Shown here one piece after another: positions 59,150-64,000 of a stretch of 64,000 nt of DNA. Source of the DNA: Xanthobacter sp. YC-JY1. Lineage in GTDB: Bacteria > Pseudomonadota > Alphaproteobacteria > Rhizobiales > Xanthobacteraceae. The translations under genes and the position numbers were made by a program. Numbering within the stretch: the stretch's first letter is position 1; each line of letters begins with the position of its first letter. Under the pieces are notes generated by a model that saw only the letters and a program-made list of their open reading frames with translations, was not told the origin of the DNA and ran no database searches. Location: NCBI RefSeq assembly GCF_021730305.1, contig NZ_CP032674.1, positions 1,039,001 through 1,103,000 on the forward strand, in the 5' to 3' direction.

Positions 59150-60790
59150 ATGACCGACATTCGCTACATCCTCGTGCTCCTTGCCGGCGTGGTGCTCACC
59201 AACTGGATGGGCCGCGTGCTGGGCGATCGCGTGGCGCTGCCCCTCATTCAGGTTGCGGTGGGCGCCGCCATCGGCTCGGTCACCAGCCTCGGCGCGCCGC
59301 TGAAGCCGGATCAGTTCTTCCTCATTTTCCTGCCGCCGCTCCTGTTCTTCGACGGGTGGCGCGTGTCCAAGACGGATCTTGCGGCGAATGCGCCGCTCAT
59401 CCTGTCCATGGCGCTGGGGCTGGTGGTGGTCACGGTCGGCTGCGTGGGGCTGATGCTCCATTGGCTCATCCCGGCGATGCCGCTGGCCGTGTGCTTCGCG
59501 CTCGCGGCGGTCCTGTCGCCCACCGATGTGGTGGCGGCCGGCGCGGTGGCGCGGCACATTCCCATTCCGCGCGGCGTGCTGCGCCTGCTGGAGGGCGAAG
59601 CCCTCTTCAACGATGCCGCCGCGCTGATCTGCCTGCGCCTCGCCATCGCGGCGGTGGTGACGGGGACGGTGCCGGTGCTCGATTCCCTCGCTGCCTTCGT
59701 CTGGGCGGCCGGAGGCGGCATCGCCATCGGCATCGCCTTCAGCTGGATGGTGGCCACGGCCAAGGCTTTCATGGTGCGCCGGGTGGGCGAGGACACTTCC
59801 GGCCAGATTCTCATCAGCCTGCTCATTCCCTACGGTGCCTATCTGCTGGCCGAAGTGGCCGGCAGCTCCGCCGTGCTCGCGGCCGTGGCCGCCGGCATGA
59901 TGATGAGCCGCATTGAGGTGTCGGGCCGCGCGCTTCCCTTGACGCGCCTGAGGCGCGGCGCGGTGTGGGAGACGCTCCAGTTCACCCTCAACGGCGTCAT
60001 GTTCCTGCTGCTGGGCGAACAGATGCCGTGCATCCTCAGCGGCGCGGCGCGCAGCATCGCCGAGGGCGGACATCACGCCGTGGGGTGGCTCGGGCTCTAT
60101 GTGGCGGCCACCGTTCTCGCCCTCGCGGCCTTGCGCTTCGCATGGGTACTCGCCGCACTCTGCTGCTGGCCCGCCGGCCGGGGGCAAAGCGGTGCGCCGC
60201 GCGCCTTTCCCCGGTGGCGCCTGGTGGCGGTGATGGCGTTCGGCGGGGTCCGCGGCGCGGTCACGCTCGCCGCGGCGCTCAGCCTGCCTTTGGTCTTGAC
60301 GGGTGGCATGCCTTTTCCCGCGCGTGATCTTGCCGTGTTCATCGCCGCCGCGGTCATTCTCGTGTCCTTGGCGCTCGCCAACGTGGCGCTGCCCATCCTC
60401 CTGCGGGGCATCGATGTGCCGCCCGACGTGGCCGATGCGGCGCAGGAGCACGAGGCCCGCGCCGAGGCGCTGCAGGCCGCCCTGGACGCACTCGCGGAGA
60501 CGGCCGAGACGCAGACGGCCGATGCCGACGCACCGACCGTCGCCGCCATCGTTGCCGACCATTACAGGCACCGACTCGACCAGCTCCAGGCCGAGGGCGT
60601 CGATGGCGGAACAGCCGCCTGGCCGGAAGAGCGGCGGATGCATCTCCTCGCGATCCAGGCCGAGCGCCGATCCATCGTCAGTCTCGTCCAGCGCCGGCGC
60701 ATCCCCATCGATCTGGCGCACAAGCTGTTGCGGGAGACCGATGCCGAGGAGGTCGCCCTGCCCGTCGCGCCCGGCATGGGCGAGGGCTGA
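59150..60790 (+). CDS. CPA1-type Na+/H+ antiporter
   Basis: 546 residues, about twelve helices then a hydrophilic tail from about 410. FLPPLLFFDGWRVSKTDL in helix 3 region, LSPTDVVAAGAVAR and LEGEALFNDAAAL carry the Asp and Glu of the ion site (CPA1 pattern), and MAFGGVRGAVTLAAALSLP is the late conserved helix. The tail is Ala/Glu/Gln-rich helical, probably a regulatory cytoplasmic part. Starts at ATG 59150; GTGs at 59141 and 59144 are alternatives. Exchanges monovalent cations for protons in pH or salt homeostasis. Confidence 0.9.
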   Translation: MTDIRYILVLLAGVVLTNWMGRVLGDRVALPLIQVAVGAAIGSVTSLGAPLKPDQFFLIFLPPLLFFDGWRVSKTDLAANAPLILSMALGLVVVTVGCVGLMLHWLIPAMPLAVCFALAAVLSPTDVVAAGAVARHIPIPRGVLRLLEGEALFNDAAALICLRLAIAAVVTGTVPVLDSLAAFVWAAGGGIAIGIAFSWMVATAKAFMVRRVGEDTSGQILISLLIPYGAYLLAEVAGSSAVLAAVAAGMMMSRIEVSGRALPLTRLRRGAVWETLQFTLNGVMFLLLGEQMPCILSGAARSIAEGGHHAVGWLGLYVAATVLALAALRFAWVLAALCCWPAGRGQSGAPRAFPRWRLVAVMAFGGVRGAVTLAAALSLPLVLTGGMPFPARDLAVFIAAAVILVSLALANVALPILLRGIDVPPDVADAAQEHEARAEALQAALDALAETAETQTADADAPTVAAIVADHYRHRLDQLQAEGVDGGTAAWPEERRMHLLAIQAERRSIVSLVQRRRIPIDLAHKLLRETDAEEVALPVAPGMGEG

Positions 60791-60923
60791 GAAGGTGCAG
60801 TGACGAAAAGTAAACCGACGTATAGTTCGGTGAAACATCGATATTCATGGAATGAATTTGAGTTCGATACCGGCGAAGGCTGCGGGATGCAAAACTAAAT
60901 CATCGAAAACACAGGAGGTTCTC

Positions 60924-61211
60924 ATGACTGCGAATTCTAAGTTCATCATGGCGTTCGGCGCTCTTGCCTTCTTGGTGGCCGGCGTGGCGGGCACCGCCCA
61001 CGCGGACACCAGCTTCCCCACCGAAGCGCGCGGCGAGACCACCTTCTTCGATGCCCAGTCGGGCGCCGTGGTCCAGCCGTTCAACATCTTCCAGATGCCC
61101 TCCGCCGCGAAGCTGCGGGCCATGAACTCCGCCCGTCCGTTCATCGGCCAGCCGGCCCAGCCCGACGCCCACTGGGGTCCGGCCCAGGATGCCACTTCGC
61201 CGGGGGCGTGA
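60924..61211 (+). CDS. Small exported protein of unknown function
   Basis: 95 residues with a clear signal peptide (FIMAFGALAFLVAGVAGTAHA, cut before DTS) and a mature part of about 66 residues rich in Ala, Pro and Phe (TTFFDAQSGAVVQPFNIFQMPSAAKLRAMNSARPF). A perfect AGGAGG precedes the ATG. Followed by a strong terminator, so it is a single-gene unit. I do not recognise the family. Confidence 0.75.
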   Translation: MTANSKFIMAFGALAFLVAGVAGTAHADTSFPTEARGETTFFDAQSGAVVQPFNIFQMPSAAKLRAMNSARPFIGQPAQPDAHWGPAQDATSPGA

Positions 61212-61236
61212 GCCACCCGACATGCGCTGCAACGAA

Positions 61237-61267
61237 AAGGCCGGCGTCCCCTGAGGGCGCCGGCCTT
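61237..61267 (+). terminator. Terminator of the small exported protein gene
   Basis: AAGGCCGGCG / CGCCGGCCTT, 10-bp perfect stem (61237-61246 with 61258-61267), ending in TTCTC. Confidence 0.75.
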
Positions 61268-61335
61268 CTCGCTATTGCGGGTGTAGGTGCGCTGGAAGGC
61301 CTGCCTTCGCTCTATCCCGGGGGGGCGGCGCGCAC

Positions 61336-61365
61336 AAAAAGCCCGCCGGGTTTGACCGGCGGGCT
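61336..61365 (-). terminator. Terminator of dps
   Basis: AGCCCGCCGG / CCGGCGGGCT, perfect 10-bp stem; on the minus strand it is followed by TTTTT (plus-strand AAAAA at 61336-61340). 26 bp past the dps stop. Confidence 0.8.
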
Positions 61366-61391
61366 CAGGCGGGGAGGAAGGGGAGGGCAGG

Positions 61392-61907
61392 TCAGTGCGA
61401 GCGGGTGGCCTCGAAGAGGAACCACACGCGGCGTTCAGCCTCGTCGATCCAGACCTCGATGAGGCTGGTGGTGGCGACGTCGTTATAGTTCTCGCAGACC
61501 ACATGGGCTTCCCGCAGGAAGGTGATGAGGCGCTTGTTGTCCTCGCCGAGCTCGGCCAGCATGTCCTCGGCGGTCACGTAGTCCGCGTCATTGTCGGGGA
61601 GACGCTGGAGGCGCGCGATGTGGCCCACCGACCGCAGCGTGGTGCCGCCCACCTTGCGGGCCCGCTCAGCGATGGCATCGGTGGTGGCGAAGATCTGGTC
61701 GCCGTGCTCGTCCAGCAGAAGATGGTAGTCGCGGAAGTGCGGGCCGGACATGTGCCAGTGGAAATTCTTGGTCTTCAGATAAAGCGCGAACATGTCGGCC
61801 AGAAGAACGGTGAGGGCGCCGGCAATGTCGCGGGTGGCGTCTTCGCCGAGATCGGTGGGGGTCCGAAGCGGTGCCAGCTGGCGCAGTTTCGTGATGGTCT
61901 TGTCCAT
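61392..61907 (-). CDS. dps: Dps/ferritin-like DNA-protecting protein
   Basis: 171 residues. Ferroxidase site at the dimer interface: KTKNFHWHMSGPHFRDYHLLLDEHGDQI with the conserved His, Asp and Glu. N-terminal basic segment (KTITKLRQL) is short. Binds and oxidises Fe(II) with peroxide in a dodecamer and protects DNA. AAGGA precedes the ATG. Own promoter region upstream (61908-62172), where no gene is seen. Confidence 0.93.
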   Translation of the reverse strand: MDKTITKLRQLAPLRTPTDLGEDATRDIAGALTVLLADMFALYLKTKNFHWHMSGPHFRDYHLLLDEHGDQIFATTDAIAERARKVGGTTLRSVGHIARLQRLPDNDADYVTAEDMLAELGEDNKRLITFLREAHVVCENYNDVATTSLIEVWIDEAERRVWFLFEATRSH

Positions 61908-62172
61908 GGGTGTCGTCCTTATGGAAAAGCTGTAGGGCAGCGGTCGGGTGGTGGCTGAGATGCCGCGGCGACCGCTCTGTGAATGTCACGGTGGTCACCA
62001 TAGGACCGGGGCGCGGACGAAAGAATTGGGCGCTCGTTTGCCTGGATCATACGAGGGTATGGGGCTCGAAGGCGTGCGCAGGCGCGTGCGCGCGAACCCG
62101 CGAGGGTCGCCGCAGCGCAGATTTAGGGGGCAGAGGTGGCAGGGCGCGAAAGGCCGCGAGCGCGTCGGCGCG

Positions 62173-62553
62173 TCAGCGGCGCGGGGAAGCCTGCAGCGCG
62201 CGATCGATGCAATCGATCATTTCGTTCCCGTCGAACGGCTTCGCCAGGAAGCCGAAGGCGCCGGCCGCGTCGACCTGCCGGCGGATGCGATCCTCGGGAA
62301 AGGCGGTGATGAAGATCAGCGGCACCGGGTCGCCTTCGGCGCGCAGCCGGCTCTGAAGCTCGACGCCGCTCATGCCCGGCATCTGGACATCGGTGATGAC
62401 GCACGCGGTCCGGCTGCGCTCCGTGGAACCGAGGAAGTCCTCGGCGGACGCGAAGGATCGCGCGCCGAACCCAAGGGAGCGGACGAGACTTTCCGTAGCG
62501 ACGCGAACGGATTCGTCGTCATCGATAATCGTTATGGTTGGAGCGCGTGACAC
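62173..62553 (-). CDS. Single-domain response regulator (FixJ-type receiver)
   Basis: 126 residues from the GTG at 62553 (GAGG 8 bp upstream); a TTG at 62574 would add seven. Receiver fold only: acid pair in IIDDDESVRVA, phospho-Asp in VITDVQMPGMSG, Thr in FITAF and Lys in LAKPFDGNEM. No output domain. Lies near a FixJ-like regulator and kinase on the same strand, with 105 bp between; probably modulates that pair or acts as a phosphate sink. Confidence 0.87.
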   Translation of the reverse strand: MSRAPTITIIDDDESVRVATESLVRSLGFGARSFASAEDFLGSTERSRTACVITDVQMPGMSGVELQSRLRAEGDPVPLIFITAFPEDRIRRQVDAAGAFGFLAKPFDGNEMIDCIDRALQASPRR

Positions 62554-62658
62554 TCGGGGCACCTCGACGTGCAATCATTCGGCACGCGATGACGCGCCGG
62601 TCTGACCCTATATAGCCTGCCGCCTGCCCAACCCGTAATCATACAGACGTTTGCAACT

Positions 62659-63312
62659 TTAGCTTTTTGCACTGAGCCCCAGGGCCTCCGCCATCCGGAC
62701 CAGATCCGCGAGGGAATGGGCCTCCATCTTCCTCATGACGTTACCGCGATGAATTTTCACGGTAATTTCGCTCAGCCCCACCTCGGCGGCGACCTGCTTG
62801 TTCATGAGGCCGGAGGTCACGAGGGCCATGATCTGCCGCTCGCGCTCGGTCAGCGTGTCGTAAAGCGCGCGCAGCTTCGAGGAGGAGGCGCGCTCGGCGC
62901 GGCGGCCCCGGTCGATCTCGATGGCGGCGGAGACCGCATCCAGCATGTCCTGGTCGCGGAACGGCTTGGTGAGGAAGTCCACCGCGCCCGCCTTCATGGC
63001 GCGCACGCTCATGGGGATGTCGCCATGCCCGGTCATGAAGATGATGGGTAGCTCCATGTCCGAGCGCGCCAGCTGCGCCTGGAAGTCGAGCCCGCTCACG
63101 CCCGGCAGGCGGATGTCCAGCACCAGGCAGCGCGGCGCATCCGGCAGCTTGGCGGCCAGGAGCTCGGCGGCGGAGGCAAAGAGCGCCACCTCGAGCCCGA
63201 TTGAGCGGAACAGGCTGGACAGCGCGTCGCGCAGGCTGGCGTCATCGTCCACGACGATCACGACGGGGGCGCTCGGGGGCGGCGCCGGGCGGGGCAGCGG
63301 TCGACTGGTCAC
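62659..63312 (-). CDS. FixJ/NarL-type response regulator
   Basis: 217 residues, GTG start overlapping the kinase stop (GTGA). Receiver: VVDDDASLRDALSS, phospho-Asp in LVLDIRLPGVSGLDF, FMTGHGDIPMSV and LTKPFRDQD. LuxR-type DNA-binding domain: LTERERQIMALVTSGLMNKQVAAEVGLSEITVKIHRGNVMRKM. Coupled with the upstream sensor kinase. Such pairs control anaerobic, nitrogen or organic-acid responses; target genes unknown. Confidence 0.93.
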   Translation of the reverse strand: MTSRPLPRPAPPPSAPVVIVVDDDASLRDALSSLFRSIGLEVALFASAAELLAAKLPDAPRCLVLDIRLPGVSGLDFQAQLARSDMELPIIFMTGHGDIPMSVRAMKAGAVDFLTKPFRDQDMLDAVSAAIEIDRGRRAERASSSKLRALYDTLTERERQIMALVTSGLMNKQVAAEVGLSEITVKIHRGNVMRKMEAHSLADLVRMAEALGLSAKS

Positions 63313-64000
63313 GGGCGGGTGTCCCTGGTGCTGGAAGAGGGGGGCGTGCTCGCAAGTGGCATCGTGAGGGTGAAGCACATTCCCCCCTCGGGGTGAGGCG
63401 TGGCGTCGATCCGGCCGCCATGGGCCTGCGCGATCGAGCGGGAGACGGAGAGGCCGAGGCCCATCCCGTCCTGCTTCGTGGAAACGAAGGGCGAGAATAG
63501 GGAGGCGAACACATCCGGCGCGATCCCCGGTCCGGTATCGCGCACGGAAATGGTCAGCTCCGCCGTGCCATCCATTGACCACGTCGGTGTTTCGAGCGCG
63601 TTGCGGACAGTGAGGATACGCTGGCCCTCGGGCACTTCGTCCATGGCCTGGATGGCGTTGAGGACCAGATTGATGAGCACCTGCTGCAATTGGATGCGGT
63701 CGCCTTCGATGCGCGGCAAATCGGGGGCGAGGGCGAGTTCGAGCCGGACGCGATGGTTCGACAGTTCCCGCTCCAGCAGCAGCACGCAATCCTCCACCAG
63801 CTCGGTGCTGTCGAGTGCGTCGCGCAGCGGCTCTCCGCGCCGGGCGAAGGCGCGCAGCCGTTCCACCACCTCACTCGCGCGGCGGGCATTGGCGATCATG
63901 CGGGTGACGGAGGCTTCCGCCTCGCCGAGGTCGGCCACTGGGCGGCGCAGCCAGCGCAGGCAGGCCTCGCCGTTGGTCACCACCGCCGCGAGCGGCTGGT
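63309..64000 (-). CDS. Sensor histidine kinase, C-terminal part; 5' end beyond window
   Basis: About 230 C-terminal residues. The visible portion starts inside the H-box just after the phospho-His (QPLAAVVTNGEACLRWLRR), then QQVLINLVLNAIQAMDE (N-box), VRDTGPGIAPD (G1), FSPFVSTKQDGMGLGLSVSRSI (F and G2) and GMCFTLTMPL. A FixL/DctB-like kinase with the FixJ-type partner downstream; sensor domain not in the window. Confidence 0.9.
   Translation of the reverse strand, partial: QPLAAVVTNGEACLRWLRRPVADLGEAEASVTRMIANARRASEVVERLRAFARRGEPLRDALDSTELVEDCVLLLERELSNHRVRLELALAPDLPRIEGDRIQLQQVLINLVLNAIQAMDEVPEGQRILTVRNALETPTWSMDGTAELTISVRDTGPGIAPDVFASLFSPFVSTKQDGMGLGLSVSRSIAQAHGGRIDATPHPEGGMCFTLTMPLASTPPSSSTRDTRP

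Overview
The window is chromosomal DNA of very high GC content from a proteobacterium, most likely an alphaproteobacterium of the Hyphomicrobiales (Xanthobacteraceae-like). This rests on codon bias, dense operons with ATGA/GTGA overlaps, a CIO-type quinol oxidase beside a YdeP-like protein, FixJ-type regulators and nitrate/sulfonate-type ABC transporters. No rRNA, tRNA, CRISPR array or insertion sequence was seen. A DHA2-type MFS gene and a sensor kinase gene run off the left and right edges.

The first 34 kb is an organosulfonate catabolism island in three blocks. (A) 1.7-9.8 kb: a LacI regulator with two operators, an SsuABC-type ABC transporter, and an HpsN/HpsO/HpsP-like dehydrogenase set. 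These should take up 2,3-dihydroxypropane-1-sulfonate (DHPS), equalise its enantiomers and oxidise it to (R)-sulfolactate. (B) 9.9-27 kb: SuyAB (sulfolactate sulfo-lyase), SlcC and ComC (sulfolactate epimerisation through sulfopyruvate), two GntR/HutC regulators, a second ABC transporter, and a nine-gene operon. That operon encodes two paralogous binding proteins, a four-subunit succinate-dehydrogenase-like complex, a TauE/SafE-type exporter, a two-subunit class I fumarase-like hydratase and a single-chain ThDP enzyme. (C) 27.3-34.5 kb: an isethionate-type operon (GMC dehydrogenase, MFS carrier, Xsc, Pta) with a divergent IclR regulator.

The most interesting proposal is in block B. Sulfolactate is the sulfonate analogue of malate, so the SDH-like and fumarase-like enzymes could run a sulfo-version of succinate to fumarate to malate: 3-sulfopropanoate to 3-sulfoacrylate to sulfolactate. 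SuyAB (pyruvate + sulfite), or SlcC + the ThDP decarboxylase + Xsc + Pta (acetyl-CoA + sulfite), would finish the job. In support, one exact palindrome, TCWTATATAWGA, occurs four times in 7.5 kb: before suyAB, between slcC and gntR1, before the ABC operon, and over the gntR2 start upstream of the SDH/fumarase operon. This ties all parts of block B into one regulon. The substrate assignment is inference.

The rest is accessory metabolism and stress functions. A 1724-residue pseudokinase/AAA/histidine kinase (34.5-39.7 kb) is followed by a YdeP-like molybdoprotein with a cyanide-insensitive quinol oxidase (40.3-45.1 kb) and an AaeXAB-like efflux operon (45.3-48.5 kb). A molybdenum-hydroxylase/cytochrome c/flavin hydroxylase operon, probably for N-heteroaromatic or aldehyde oxidation, lies at 48.6-54.7 kb. 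Then come peroxiredoxin-DsbA-MFS genes, a deleted lipase pseudogene, an alpha/beta hydrolase, a CPA1 antiporter, a small secreted protein, Dps and FixJ-type two-component genes.
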